DNA of 64,000 bases. It comes from Streptomyces sp. MMG1121. Its GTDB lineage: Bacteria > Actinomycetota > Actinomycetes > Streptomycetales > Streptomycetaceae. The stretch is taken from the NCBI RefSeq assembly GCF_001280015.1, contig NZ_LGDV01000038.1, forward strand, positions 62,001 through 126,000, in the 5' to 3' direction. The notes under the pieces were generated by a model. It did not search any database, was not told where the DNA came from, and saw only the letters and a program-made list of their open reading frames with translations. Positions 17,071 to 26,315 of the stretch are shown piece by piece (position 1 is the stretch's first letter; every line of letters starts with the position of its first letter). The translations under genes were made by a program, and so were the position numbers.

Positions 17071-18543
17071 CTAGTTCGGGCTGTTCGCGGATACCTTGTT
17101 CGAGGTGGTGACCGCATCTGGACCGGTGGAACGTTGCGGGGCCGCGGAGCCTTCCGCGGGCTTGGACCGCGCCAGCCACAGGCCGGTGAACACGGCGGTG
17201 GCCAAGGTGATGGCGCCGGCAGCGAGGAAGGCGCTGTTGAGGCCGGTCTCGAAGGAGGCGCCGCCGGATTGCCGGGTGCGGACGATGGCTCCGAGTAGCG
17301 CCACGCCGAGCACCGCGCCGATCTGCCGGGTGGTGCTGCTGATGCCCGATGCGAGGCCGCCTTCCTGCGGGCTGACCGCTTGGATGGCGGCTCCCGTCAG
17401 GGGAGACATGGTCAGGGCGAAGCCGGTGCCGACGACTGCCAGCCGCCACCACACGTTCCCGTAGCCGGTGTCGGCGTGCACCGTGCCGAGCGCCAGCAGT
17501 CCCAGGCCGGCCAGGGCCAGACCGGTGGTGACCACGACGCGGAAGCCGTACCGGGCGGCGAGCCGGCCCGCGTACGGGCTGACGATCACCATGGCGAGGG
17601 ATACCGGCAGGGTCTGCAGGCCGGCGCGCAGGATCGAGCTGCCCTGGACGTACACGAAGAACTGGGAGAAGAAGAACGACGAACCCATGAGCGCGAACCC
17701 CACCACGACCATGGCGGTGTTGGACACGGTGAACAGGCGCTGCCCGAACAGCCGCAGCGGCAGCATCGGTGCGGAACGACGCGCTTCGACGGCGACGAAG
17801 GCGGCGAGGAGCATCACCGCGGCGGCGAAGCTTCCCAGGATCACCGGCGATGTCCAGCCGCGGGCACCGCCCTCGATCAGTCCGTAGGTCAGCGTCCCCA
17901 CCCCCAGAACGGACAGCACCGTCCCCGGGATGTCGATCGCGGGGGCGCTCGGATTGCGGGACTCGCCGAGGTGGCGCAGACCGACCACCAGCAGGACCAC
18001 GCCGATGGGCAGATTGACCAGGAAGATGGCGGGCCAGCCGAAGGCATCTGCCAGCACGCCGCCGGCCACGGGGCCTGCGGCCAGACCGATTCCGCTGAAT
18101 CCGGCCCACAGCCCGATCGCCTTGATGCGTTCCTGCGGCACGGGATAGGCGGCGACGAGCAGGGCCAGCGAGGCAGGGCTCAGCGCCGCGGCCCCGATGC
18201 CCTGCAGCACCCGGCCGGCGACCAGCCAGCCGAGCGAGGGCGCGAGGCTGCACAGCACCGACGCGACGGTGAACACCGCCACGCCGGTCAGGTACACACG
18301 CTTGCGGCCGAACCGGTCGGCGAAGACACCACCGGACAGCAGCAGCATGGCGACCAGCAGTACGTACGCGTCGACGATCCATTGCAGACCGGTCAACTGC
18401 GTGTGCAGCCGGTGCTGCATATCGGGCAGCGCCGCTCCAACGATCGTGTTGTCGAGCAGGACCATGAATTGGCCCAGGCAGGTCACCGTGAGCAGCACGG
18501 CCCGGTTTGATCGACTGCCTACGACCGCATGCGATGCAGCCAT
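17071..18543 (-). CDS. DHA2-type MFS drug efflux transporter
   Basis: 490 residues with about 14 predicted membrane helices. It has MFS motif A ([15 protein letters not shown]) in the 2-3 loop and the motif C-like [10 protein letters not shown] segment, which marks drug:proton antiporters of the EmrB/QacA family. The N-terminus [18 protein letters not shown] is characteristic. It is divergent from a TetR gene with a palindrome in between, so it is probably repressed by that TetR and induced by its substrate. It lies upstream of the VOC/Vat remnant and vgb on the same strand, so streptogramins are a reasonable but unproven substrate. Confidence 0.9.
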   Translation of the reverse strand: MAASHAVVGSRSNRAVLLTVTCLGQFMVLLDNTIVGAALPDMQHRLHTQLTGLQWIVDAYVLLVAMLLLSGGVFADRFGRKRVYLTGVAVFTVASVLCSLAPSLGWLVAGRVLQGIGAAALSPASLALLVAAYPVPQERIKAIGLWAGFSGIGLAAGPVAGGVLADAFGWPAIFLVNLPIGVVLLVVGLRHLGESRNPSAPAIDIPGTVLSVLGVGTLTYGLIEGGARGWTSPVILGSFAAAVMLLAAFVAVEARRSAPMLPLRLFGQRLFTVSNTAMVVVGFALMGSSFFFSQFFVYVQGSSILRAGLQTLPVSLAMVIVSPYAGRLAARYGFRVVVTTGLALAGLGLLALGTVHADTGYGNVWWRLAVVGTGFALTMSPLTGAAIQAVSPQEGGLASGISSTTRQIGAVLGVALLGAIVRTRQSGGASFETGLNSAFLAAGAITLATAVFTGLWLARSKPAEGSAAPQRSTGPDAVTTSNKVSANSPN

Positions 18544-18610
18544 GGGATCCCCCTCAATCGCTGGTTGCGCCCGGTCGCGTTCGACATGGGTGGCGATACA
18601 CCTGAGCGCC

Positions 18611-18635
18611 CTAAAGCAGTCAGTGACTGCGTTAG
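18611..18635. promoter_or_regulatory. TetR operator: 25-bp palindrome in the MFS/tetR gap
   Basis: GCAGTCA-G-TGACTGC at 18616-18630 is a perfect inverted repeat, extended by CTAA/TTAG on the outside with one mismatch between. The half-site GACTGCGTTA at 18625-18634 recurs at 18674-18683, just before the tetR ribosome site. The layout fits autoregulation plus repression of the divergent MFS gene. Confidence 0.8.
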
Positions 18636-18694
18636 GTGACTATAGAGACGGTCGCCTCGCAAACGCAAGCCGCGACTGCGTTAAGGTGGGATGC

Positions 18695-19261
18695 ATGAAC
18701 GACCGACAGCGAGCCCGGCGGCCCGGCGGGCGCAGCGCCCGCGTCGGCGCGCAGGTGCACCAGGCCGTTACCGGCCTGATCAGTGAGCGCGGCTACGGCA
18801 ACTTCACCGTCGGTGAGGTGGCGGCCCGCGCAGGCGTAGCCGACAGCAGCATCTACCGCCGGTGGGGCAGCCTGGAAACCCTGCTCACCGACGTGGCACT
18901 CACCCGCCTCAACGCGCAGTCGCCGATGCCCGACACCGGGAGCCTCGCCGGCGACCTGCGCACGTACGCGGCCCAAGTGGCTCGCGAGATCACCGGACCC
19001 GACGGCCCGGCGGTGCTGCACCTGGCCGTCGCTCTGTCGAGCAGCGGCCAGCAGGGCCTGCAGGCTGGTGCCGACCTCCGCGCCGAACGCACCCGGCAAC
19101 TGCAGTCCATGCTCGATCGCTCCCGCGACCGTGGCGAGAACGCACCCGACGCGTTCGACGTGCTGGACCACATCCTGGCCCCGATGTACATCCGCGTCCT
19201 GTTCGGCATGGTCCCGCTCACCCCGGACTACATCGACGGGCTGGTCGACCGATTGCTGTGA
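18695..19261 (+). CDS. TetR-family repressor
   Basis: 188 residues. The N-terminal TetR HTH is clear (GYGNFTVGEVAARAGVADSS then IYRRWGS, residues about 29-55), followed by a helical ligand domain with a TetR_C-like end. AAGGTGG lies just upstream of the ATG at 18695; the frame stays open far upstream without sense. It is divergent from the MFS pump and has a palindromic operator in the 151-base gap. It likely controls the pump and its downstream genes. A Tn3 remnant lies immediately downstream. Confidence 0.9.
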   Translation: MNDRQRARRPGGRSARVGAQVHQAVTGLISERGYGNFTVGEVAARAGVADSSIYRRWGSLETLLTDVALTRLNAQSPMPDTGSLAGDLRTYAAQVAREITGPDGPAVLHLAVALSSSGQQGLQAGADLRAERTRQLQSMLDRSRDRGENAPDAFDVLDHILAPMYIRVLFGMVPLTPDYIDGLVDRLL

Positions 19262-19366
19262 CCTCAACCCGGTTCCCGCGATCAGCTCTCGGACGCGGTG
19301 CCAGGGCTCCGCGAGGTGCTCGCCGACACGCGTCCGACCAGCTCGGGCATCCGGCCCTTGGCCGGC

Positions 19367-19617
19367 TCACGCGGCCTGGCCGACTCCGTCGGTCGGCGGG
19401 CCGTCGCCGCGGATCGGGGTGAAGCCGACGTCCAGGTGCGGGTCGTAGGCGTCAGCGGGTCGACCCTCTCGCCTTCGTCCTGCACCCGGCGGACGATCTC
19501 GGCCATGTCCAGCGCGTTGTGGAAGATGATCGCGTCGGTCGGCAGGGCGTTGAACTTCGCGGGTCTTCTCCTGCTCGCGGGGCGTTATCGGCGAGCGCGC
19601 CGCCGTTGCCGAAGCCG
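19367..19617 (-). pseudogene. Tn3-family transposase remnant
   Basis: Minus-strand pieces of the C-terminal part of a Tn3 transposase in shifting frames. In order they read GFGNGGALADN, EQEKTR, KFNALPTDAIIFHNALDM, AEIVRRVQDEGERVDP, then a jump to DAYDPHLDVGFTPI and a stop at 19367-19369. In intact Tn3 transposases these segments lie in this order, but with about 25 more residues between the last two. The frameshifts and the internal deletion make it non-functional. It marks past transposon activity next to the resistance-like locus. Confidence 0.75.
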
Positions 19618-19622
19618 ACCCG

Positions 19623-19987
19623 CTTCGCTTCAGAGCATTCGGGGATGCGTGATGCTACGGGTGTCGGTCTTCGTTGGTTGTCGGCCCGCATCGCCGACTG
19701 ACACAAGACTTGATTCCGTCAGTCCGCGATCGTCTCGTCCTGGCGTCACTGTTGCTCGCCTGTCGCTGTCAAACGCCTCGATCGAATGACGGCGAAGAGC
19801 AACGGCCTGACGGCTCCGGACGGGCCGGGATCTGGAGCGCGCACAAGATCTGTTGCGGTTCAGCTGCACCGCGGCGTACCCGGGGCAACGACTGGAGCCT
19901 TCACCCCATGCCGGGACCGCTGCAGCGGACGGGTGTTGAGTCCCTGGTCCACGGGAGGGATCAACTGCCGTTGAAGGGAGAAGCCAC
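19623..19987. other. 365-base region, no gene seen
   Basis: Lies between the Tn3 remnant and the membrane-protein gene at 19988. It has lower GC than its surroundings and no supported ORF. I looked for a terminal inverted repeat of the transposon and could not identify one. It should contain the promoter for the gene at 19988. Confidence 0.45.
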
Positions 19988-21592
19988 GTGGAGGCAGGCC
20001 AGGGCAGGAGTGGCGAAGGTGCGTTGCTCATCGTGCGAGTAGAGGTGGCTCTCACAGGGCCGGCTGAGCACCGAAGAAGGGCACGCGCCTTGTTCGGGGC
20101 GGCGGGTTGGGAGGTACTTGGTGCTGATGAGGAGGCGTATCCGGAGGCTGGTACGCCAGGCGGAGTTCTTCCTGAGGAGACGGACCGCAAGTCGGTCTAC
20201 GTGCTTGGCGTCCCGGTCGGGCGTGGTGCCGGTCGTCGACCTGAACGGTGGGCCGCCCAGGAGGTCAAGGACCTCGCGGACGGTGCTCAGTTGGATCTGC
20301 GGCCGGTGCGCTCGAGCATGATACGGAGGCAACGTCTGCAGGAACCTCACTGGTTCGTCTGTGCGGCGCGCAGCACGCATGCCAATCGCTGGGTCCGGTG
20401 GCTGTTCAACGTCGAGCGGTGTGTGGGGTTGCACGACACCGGGACGGTGCTGTTCGGCTCGCTCGAGGAGGCTCGGCTGCGCGCTGCCGCGCATAGCGTA
20501 CGTGCGCCGTTCCCGCGTCGGGTGCGGGCGCACAACGGAATGCGCCGGACGGGAGCAGCCGAGAGCCACCAGTGGGTGGTGAAGACGACGGCGCTGAGTT
20601 GGACGGCGGGTGTGCTCGGCATCCCCGCTGCTTCCGGCCCTTGGTGGCTGGCCTTGCTTGCGCTGGTGGGCTGGACGCTGCTGACTTGGTGGTGCGCGAC
20701 CGTCGTGCTTCCGTTTGTCCGCCTTTCCATGGCGGCCGGGGACGGGGGCCAATCCCCGCGGGACGAAGAAGTGATCGTCCACCGACGCCAGCGTGGTTAC
20801 GCATGGCTGGCAGCGTTGGCCACCAGTGGGCCTCTCTTCGCGATGACGGCTTGTGGGACCCGGATCTTTGATGCCGATACAGTTCTGCGCCTGCACCTCC
20901 TCCTGGCAGGTGCGGTGTTCGTCACGGGCGGCGTTCGACGCTTGGCCCGCGCGGGCAGCCGGAGACCTTTCCTGGTGGCGGTGTTCGTCGCTGTACTACC
21001 GGTGGTGGTTCCGGCTCTCGGCGGGCTCAGCCCTGTGCTCTTCACCTTCTACGGCGCCGCGTTCCATGTCCGGGCGGAGGAGATAGGCGTTGCGGACGTG
21101 TGGCAGTTCGTGGCCTCGGCGTATGTGTTGGCGATCTCGGTAGCGCTGACGCTCTTCTTCCTGGCCTGCTGGGGCTATGTGCAGCCGCTGTTCCGCAACC
21201 GTACGCTGCGCCTGTTCCTCCCGATCGTTGCCCTGACCGGGGTCATGCCCCTCACCTTGGCATGGGCGGTGACTGTACTGGACGGGGCCCAGGCCGCTGG
21301 TGATGTGGCGGTACGGCAGTGGCAATCTGGCCGGGCGCCGGACTACTACTACGGCGCCAATCCCCGGCCGGTATGCGTCACCCCGATCGACTCTCTGGCC
21401 GAACTTCCGCTGTTCGGACACCGCTTGGACCCCGAGCAGGTGTACGGCTCGTTCGGCGTGGTCGGTGGTGAAGTCACCCTATGGGATCCCCTATCGGGCG
21501 ATGCCTTCCCGGTACCTTCTGATGCGGTACGGGTGCTCCCCGCAGGCGAGGGAGATCCCGGTGCCGTCATTCCGCGTAGCTGTCGTTCCTGA
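19988..21592 (+). CDS. Integral membrane protein of unknown function
   Basis: 534 residues from a GTG preceded by GAAGGGAGAA. The first ~185 residues are soluble, Arg/Glu-rich, with a GVPVGRGAGRRPERW stretch. Seven or eight hydrophobic segments follow (around 200-245, 272-292, 302-318, 326-360, 372-398 and 405-432). A ~100-residue C-terminal soluble part ends with a VTLWDPLSGDAFPVPS segment. I do not recognise a family. It stands alone, between the Tn3 remnant and a convergent monooxygenase gene, with somewhat less extreme GC at third positions than its neighbours. Confidence 0.75.
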   Translation: MEAGQGRSGEGALLIVRVEVALTGPAEHRRRARALFGAAGWEVLGADEEAYPEAGTPGGVLPEETDRKSVYVLGVPVGRGAGRRPERWAAQEVKDLADGAQLDLRPVRSSMIRRQRLQEPHWFVCAARSTHANRWVRWLFNVERCVGLHDTGTVLFGSLEEARLRAAAHSVRAPFPRRVRAHNGMRRTGAAESHQWVVKTTALSWTAGVLGIPAASGPWWLALLALVGWTLLTWWCATVVLPFVRLSMAAGDGGQSPRDEEVIVHRRQRGYAWLAALATSGPLFAMTACGTRIFDADTVLRLHLLLAGAVFVTGGVRRLARAGSRRPFLVAVFVAVLPVVVPALGGLSPVLFTFYGAAFHVRAEEIGVADVWQFVASAYVLAISVALTLFFLACWGYVQPLFRNRTLRLFLPIVALTGVMPLTLAWAVTVLDGAQAAGDVAVRQWQSGRAPDYYYGANPRPVCVTPIDSLAELPLFGHRLDPEQVYGSFGVVGGEVTLWDPLSGDAFPVPSDAVRVLPAGEGDPGAVIPRSCRS

Positions 21593-21789
21593 GAGCCTCT
21601 GCTCAGCCGAGGCGACTGAGTCGGCAACGGTGGCCCCGGCGATGCCGCAGACACCGCCGAGGAGACGGGCGGAGGCGGTCCCTCTCAGGTGCCGGTGCTG
21701 TCGTCGACCTCGGCCGGAGCGCAGCGGGCAGTGGTGTCGGCAGGGAGCGGTCCGAAGCGCGTCTGGGGCATTCGGACGGCGACCGGCCT

Positions 21790-23310
21790 TCAGAATTCCG
21801 GAGCGCCGAACCAACGGCCGGCGGCCTGCTCGAACGCTTCACGGTCGGGTGCGCGGTCACCTGCCCAGGCGACCACGCCGTCGGGCCGGACCAGCACGGC
21901 ACCGGATCCGAGGTCGTCTCTCGCCGGACCGGCCGCATACCGCATCCGGCTCTCCCAGCCCAGCGCTGCACCGCGCAGGCATCCGTCGGTGCTGAAATCG
22001 AGCGCGACGCCCCGTCCGTCCCGCATCAGGTCGCCGAGACGAGTGCCGTCTTCGAGGCGAAGGTCCGGGGCGTTGCGCCCGACCAGCAGGTGCTCGCTGC
22101 CGAGGTCGTAGCGGATCGACGATCCCGACATCCGCTCGAACACATAGGTCGTTCCGTCACGGGTCCCGATCAGCTCGCGAATCACTCCTTGGACCGCCTG
22201 GGCATGCGGGTCCGGCCGCATGGCCGCCACCTGGGCGCGCGACCAGTCGAGCACCGCTGCCCCGACCGGACGGCGCTCGCGGGTGTAGGTGTCGAGCAGC
22301 CCGTCCGGCGCCTCCCCGCGCACGGTCGCCCCGAGTTTCCAGCCCAGGTTCATGGCGTCGCCGATGCCGGTGTTGAGTCCCTGCCCGCCGAGGGGCGAGT
22401 GGATGTGAGCCGCGTCGCCCGCGAGCAGGACGCGTCCTTGCCGGTAGGTCGTCGTCTGCATCGCCCGGTCGGTGAAGCTCGACGCGAGCCGGACGTCGAT
22501 CAGCGTCACGTCGGTGCCGGACACACGGCGCAGAACCGTCTGGAGATGCTCGCGAGTCGGCTGCTGCGAGCGATCGAACGCGCCCCCGTCGAAGTCCGTC
22601 ATGCCGATGTAACCAGCCGTGGGCTGGAGGTACATGCCCGTCGGCGTCAGCTGGAACCCAGGGCCCAGCTTCTCGGGGTCGGCGACGGTGGCGAGCATGG
22701 TGTAGCCGGTGAACAGCGGCTCGGTCCCGACGAAGTCGAAGCCCGCGAGCCCACGCACCGTACTGCGTCCGCCGTCGCAGCCGACGAGCCAGCGTGCCGC
22801 GTATGCGTGCTCGCCGGCTTGTGCGACGACGCTCTCGTCGCTCTGGGCGATGGCTGAAACCGTGACACCGCGCTGGATTTCCACGCCGAGCTCGGACGCC
22901 TGCTCGGACAGCACCGTCTCGACGGCTTCGAGGTGTGTCAGCATGCCCTCAGGTGCCGGGCTGGGCAGCCGGTACGGCAGGGCGGCGACGTCGACGTTGG
23001 CCGGATCGAGCACCATGCCGGCGAAGTGGCCGCCGTGACGAGGAGGTGACGGCTCGTCGGCTTCGGGGTGCGCGCCGGGGTCGTCGTCGTGGACGCCCGA
23101 TGCCGTCAGCAGCTGCGGCAGCATCCCGCGGCGGTAGAACGCCTGGACCGACGTGGAGGACAGGCCCCGCCTCCCGAGCGGCTCCGCCTTGAACGGCGAG
23201 CGGGGTTCCGGCTCCCGCTCCAGCACCAGGACAGAGCAGCCCGCGAGGCCAAGCTCGCAGGCAAGGAACAGACCCACCGGGCCGGCGCCCACGATCACTA
23301 CGTCATGCAC
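21790..23310 (-). CDS. FAD-dependent aromatic monooxygenase (PheA/TfdB/MhpA type)
   Basis: 506 residues. GTG start at 23310 with AAGGGGA upstream. Three signatures of class A flavoprotein hydroxylases are visible: the N-terminal GAGPVG dinucleotide fold (residues 8-13), the WLVGCDGGRSTVR (DG) motif in the middle, and GDAAHIHSPLGGQGLNTGIGD near 290 for FAD ribityl binding. Such enzymes hydroxylate phenolic or polyketide-like aromatics with NAD(P)H and O2; some members inactivate rifamycins or tetracyclines. It is the last gene of a cupin-hydrolase-MFS-monooxygenase run, 61 bases after the MFS stop. The substrate is unknown. Confidence 0.88.
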   Translation of the reverse strand: MHDVVIVGAGPVGLFLACELGLAGCSVLVLEREPEPRSPFKAEPLGRRGLSSTSVQAFYRRGMLPQLLTASGVHDDDPGAHPEADEPSPPRHGGHFAGMVLDPANVDVAALPYRLPSPAPEGMLTHLEAVETVLSEQASELGVEIQRGVTVSAIAQSDESVVAQAGEHAYAARWLVGCDGGRSTVRGLAGFDFVGTEPLFTGYTMLATVADPEKLGPGFQLTPTGMYLQPTAGYIGMTDFDGGAFDRSQQPTREHLQTVLRRVSGTDVTLIDVRLASSFTDRAMQTTTYRQGRVLLAGDAAHIHSPLGGQGLNTGIGDAMNLGWKLGATVRGEAPDGLLDTYTRERRPVGAAVLDWSRAQVAAMRPDPHAQAVQGVIRELIGTRDGTTYVFERMSGSSIRYDLGSEHLLVGRNAPDLRLEDGTRLGDLMRDGRGVALDFSTDGCLRGAALGWESRMRYAAGPARDDLGSGAVLVRPDGVVAWAGDRAPDREAFEQAAGRWFGAPEF

Positions 23311-23371
23311 GAGAGATCCCCTTCCCGAATTCTCAGCCGGGTGAGCACCCGGCAGGACTTCTCGAAAGGTG

Positions 23372-24832
23372 TCAGACCCCGCCGACATCGGGCCGACAGT
23401 CCCCGACAGGCCGCCGACACGACGGTTCCGTGTCCTCCGGAGCCGATGCCCGTACCGAGGAGGCGGGAGCGCGCGCCGTGGCGGCGGCCGGGCGGCCGGT
23501 GGTCACGGTGCCGAGGAGGGCGATGGCCGTTCCGCAGCCGGCGATGATCCACCACGCGGCCGGGCGGGCGCCGGAGGCGACCGTGGCGCCGATCACCGCG
23601 ATGCCGAGGGAGGAGCCGACCTGCCGGCTGGTGGCGGCGACCGCGGCGGCCACCCCGGCCTGGGCGCGCGGCATGCCGGACACCGCCGTGTACGTGATCG
23701 GTGCGTTGACGAAGCCGAAGCCGAGACCGAACAGGGCGTAGGTGACGTACAACAGGGTGTCGGACGGGTGGGCAGAGCGCGTGGCGGCCGCGGCCAGTAC
23801 GCCGCTGGCGGTGATGCCCGCCCCCGCGAGCAGCAGCGGGATCCGCGGACCTCGGCTGCCCACGATCCGCCCGGACAGCGGTGGGCACACCAGGGACAGC
23901 ACCGCCATCGGCAGCATGTGGAGTCCGGCGTCGAGGGCGCTCAGCCCCACCACGCTTTGCAGGTAGAGGGTGTTGGTGAAGAGGAAGCCACCGAGCGCGG
24001 CGAAGGCGAACACCGCTGTCGCGGTGGCCCCGCTGAAGGGTGCGCTGCGGAAGAGCCGCGGTTCGATCAGCGGTTCGGCGCGCCGGTTCTCGTACGGTAC
24101 GAAGGCGGCCAGCGCGCCCGCCGCGGCGACCAGGCAGGCCACGATCGGGGGCGAGGTCCAGCCCTCGCCGGGTGCCTCGATGATCGCGTACGTCAGCGTG
24201 CCGAGCAGGACGGTCACCAGCAACTGGCCGACCGGGTCGGCCCGTCGGACCCGCTCCGCGCGGGATTCGGGGACGTAGCGTGCGGTGAGTGCCAGCGCGG
24301 CCGCCCCGATGGGCAGGTTCAGCCAGAAGACGGACCGCCACCCGGCCGACTCCACCAAGACGCCGCCGAGGACCGGCCCGGCCGCCATGCTGAGGCCGAC
24401 GACCCCGCCCCATACACCGATGGCCCGTGCCCGGTCCCGGGGTTCGGTGAAGGTGTTGGCGAGGATGGCCATGGCGACGGGGGTGAGCATGCTGCCGCCC
24501 ACCGCCTGCACCGTACGGAAGACCACCAGCCACCCCGTGGTGGGCGCCAGGCTGCACAGGCCGGACCCGGCGGTGAACAGCACGAGGCCGAGCTGGAAGA
24601 TCCGCCGGCGTCCGACGCGGTCGGCGGTGGCACCGGCGAGGGTCAGCAGCGAGGCCAGTACGAGGGTGTACGCGTCGAGGGTCCACTGCAGGCCCGAGAC
24701 GGAGGCGTCCAGGTCCCGCCGCATCGAGGGCAGGGCGACGTTGAGGATGGTGACATCGAGACTGACCAGCAGCACGCTCAGGCAGCAGACGGCCAGGACC
24801 GGGGCCCGCCGTCCTTGTCCCGGGACGGGCAT
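23372..24832 (-). CDS. DHA2-type MFS transporter
   Basis: 486 residues and about 14 membrane helices. Family marks are SVLLVSLDVTILNVALP at the start, GATADRVGRRRIF (motif A) and GLSMAAGPVLGG (motif C), so it is a drug/H+ antiporter of the EmrB/QacA group. The ATG at 24832 has a GGGGGAA ribosome site; the open frame continues upstream over the hydrolase gene and is not coding there. The C-terminal ~45 residues are a polar Ala/Pro/Arg tail. It lies 14 bases after the hydrolase stop, so it is in the same transcript and may export the substrate or product of the hydrolase/monooxygenase. Confidence 0.9.
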   Translation of the reverse strand: MPVPGQGRRAPVLAVCCLSVLLVSLDVTILNVALPSMRRDLDASVSGLQWTLDAYTLVLASLLTLAGATADRVGRRRIFQLGLVLFTAGSGLCSLAPTTGWLVVFRTVQAVGGSMLTPVAMAILANTFTEPRDRARAIGVWGGVVGLSMAAGPVLGGVLVESAGWRSVFWLNLPIGAAALALTARYVPESRAERVRRADPVGQLLVTVLLGTLTYAIIEAPGEGWTSPPIVACLVAAAGALAAFVPYENRRAEPLIEPRLFRSAPFSGATATAVFAFAALGGFLFTNTLYLQSVVGLSALDAGLHMLPMAVLSLVCPPLSGRIVGSRGPRIPLLLAGAGITASGVLAAAATRSAHPSDTLLYVTYALFGLGFGFVNAPITYTAVSGMPRAQAGVAAAVAATSRQVGSSLGIAVIGATVASGARPAAWWIIAGCGTAIALLGTVTTGRPAAATARAPASSVRASAPEDTEPSCRRPVGDCRPDVGGV

Positions 24833-24846
24833 GCGCGTTCCCCCGC

Positions 24847-25671
24847 TCAGCCGTTGGGCCGGTCGGCGGCGTGGGTGCCGGCGAAGTCCCATACCGCCGT
24901 GAGGAGTTGCTCGGGGGTCTCGATCTGGGGCATGTGGCCGGTGCGGAGGAGGAGTTCGAACCGGGCGCCGGGGATGGCGTCGGCGTACGCGAGTCCGTAC
25001 GTGGTGTCGGTGACCTGGTCGCTCTCGCCCCATGCGACGAGGACCGGGTGCGTGATCTTGGCCAGGCGCTCGCGCAGGGTGGGGTCGGCCATGGCGTGCG
25101 GGCCCGAATAGACCTGCAGCGCGGCCCGGTTGGCGACGGCCGCCGCGCGCTGCTCGTCGGAGAACGCGCTGGGGTCGATGCGGAACTTCTCGACGTCGTG
25201 GAAGGAGAGAGCGGACAGCTCGGCGGGCGTCAGCGTGAAGGGGTCGGCGACCGGGTGGCCGGGGACGTGGATACCGGCGGCGTTGACGAGGACGACACCG
25301 CTGATCCGGTCGCTGCCGAGCAGGGCCATCTCGGCGGCGATCCAGCCGCCTATGGAGTTGCCGACGACGGTGACCTCGCTCAGGCCGAGTTCGTCCAGCA
25401 GCCGTACGTAGACCCGGGCGAGGGTGGGGACGTCGGTCAGCCAGTCGGGCCTGGCGGTGCCGCCGAAGCCTGGGTGGACCGGGGTGATGACGCGGGCCGG
25501 CCGCTGGTCGGCGAGGAACCCGGCGAAGGCGGCGACGGTCTGCGGGCCGCCGCCGCCGTGCAGGAGGAGGAAGGGGCGGCCCTCGCCCCGCTCGTCGATG
25601 CCGAGGTTCACGTCGACATCGCCGGAGTCGAGGGTCAGGGTGAGGGTGAGGGTGCGGGCGGTGCTGGTCAT
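24847..25671 (-). CDS. Alpha/beta hydrolase
   Basis: 274 residues of the alpha/beta-hydrolase fold with a HGGGG oxyanion segment near residue 40, nucleophile elbow GNSIGG, a late acid around WGESDQV and a terminal His in TGHMPQIE, so the triad looks complete. The overall pattern resembles meta-cleavage-product hydrolases (MhpC/BphD) and related esterases. The start is at the ATG at 25671 with GGAGAT upstream. It is co-directional with a cupin gene upstream and an MFS gene downstream. With a ring-hydroxylating monooxygenase in the same run, turnover of an aromatic compound is plausible. Confidence 0.88.
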   Translation of the reverse strand: MTSTARTLTLTLTLDSGDVDVNLGIDERGEGRPFLLLHGGGGPQTVAAFAGFLADQRPARVITPVHPGFGGTARPDWLTDVPTLARVYVRLLDELGLSEVTVVGNSIGGWIAAEMALLGSDRISGVVLVNAAGIHVPGHPVADPFTLTPAELSALSFHDVEKFRIDPSAFSDEQRAAAVANRAALQVYSGPHAMADPTLRERLAKITHPVLVAWGESDQVTDTTYGLAYADAIPGARFELLLRTGHMPQIETPEQLLTAVWDFAGTHAADRPNG

Positions 25672-25720
25672 GCGGATCTCCGAATCGGTTGCGGGAGCGC
25701 GGGATGGGTGACCTGAGCGG

Positions 25721-26179
25721 TTACGCGTAGTCGGTGGCCGCAACGGTGGCGTACCGGCTCATCACCTCGACCGTCGCCTGCGGGGTCAGCTCCTGGCCGC
25801 CGGCGATCATGTCCCGCAGGTCGCGGAAGTACTGCACGTACAGGTCGGGCGTGAAGGTGTTGAGCATGACCGCGGGCTCGTCGCCGGGGTTGGCGAAGGT
25901 GTGCGGGGCGCCGGGCGGGATCATCGCGAGCGTGCCGGCGGGTGCGACGTGGGTCGTCTCGCCGACGGTGAAGTGCACGGTGCCGGAGACGACGTAGAAA
26001 CCCTCGTCGTGCTGGGCGTGGCGGTGCTGCGGCGGCCCTTCGGTGTGCGGGGCGAGGGTGATCTCGCCGATCCCGAGGCGGTGCCCGGTGTGACTGCCGT
26101 CCTCAAGGATGCGGATCTGCGCCGGTCCCAGGCGGATCGCCTCGCCGTCGTCCGGGCCGACCACGGAAACCTCGTTCAT
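25721..26179 (-). CDS. Cupin-domain protein
   Basis: About 152 residues with a single cupin barrel. Motif 1 reads HRHAQHDEGFYVVSG (metal-binding His/His/Glu) and motif 2 PPGAPHTFANPG (His). Single-domain cupins of this type include small-molecule dioxygenases and isomerases. I choose the second ATG (26179), because GAAGGAG sits 6 bases before it but directly abuts the ATG at 26185. It is the first gene of the minus-strand operon and divergent from a TetR gene, with palindromes in the gap. Confidence 0.85.
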   Translation of the reverse strand: MNEVSVVGPDDGEAIRLGPAQIRILEDGSHTGHRLGIGEITLAPHTEGPPQHRHAQHDEGFYVVSGTVHFTVGETTHVAPAGTLAMIPPGAPHTFANPGDEPAVMLNTFTPDLYVQYFRDLRDMIAGGQELTPQATVEVMSRYATVAATDYA

Positions 26180-26194
26180 TGCCATCTCCTTCGC

Positions 26195-26236
26195 GAGAGT
26201 CAGCTCTCACGAAGGAGACTAGAGAGTCGACTCTCT
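26195..26236. promoter_or_regulatory. Palindromic operators between cupin operon and tetR
   Basis: AGAGAGTCGACTCTCT at 26221-26236 is a perfect 16-base palindrome. A second related site, GAGAGTCAGCTCTC, lies at 26195-26208, close to the cupin start, and a GAACTCTC half-site follows at about 26247. These are the natural binding sites for the TetR encoded at 26316, controlling both directions. Confidence 0.75.
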
Positions 26237-26315
26237 TTGTGCAAGTGAACTCTCATGATGAGGGTGGGCGGTGATAAAGTGCTGCGGACGCACGGGCACG
26301 AAAGGGGATGGACCG

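Noticed and set aside
18625..18683. A mobile-element target duplication (repeated GACTGCGTTA)
   Set aside because: The repeated decamer is a half of the TetR palindrome, so operator duplication is the simpler reading; no element lies between the copies.
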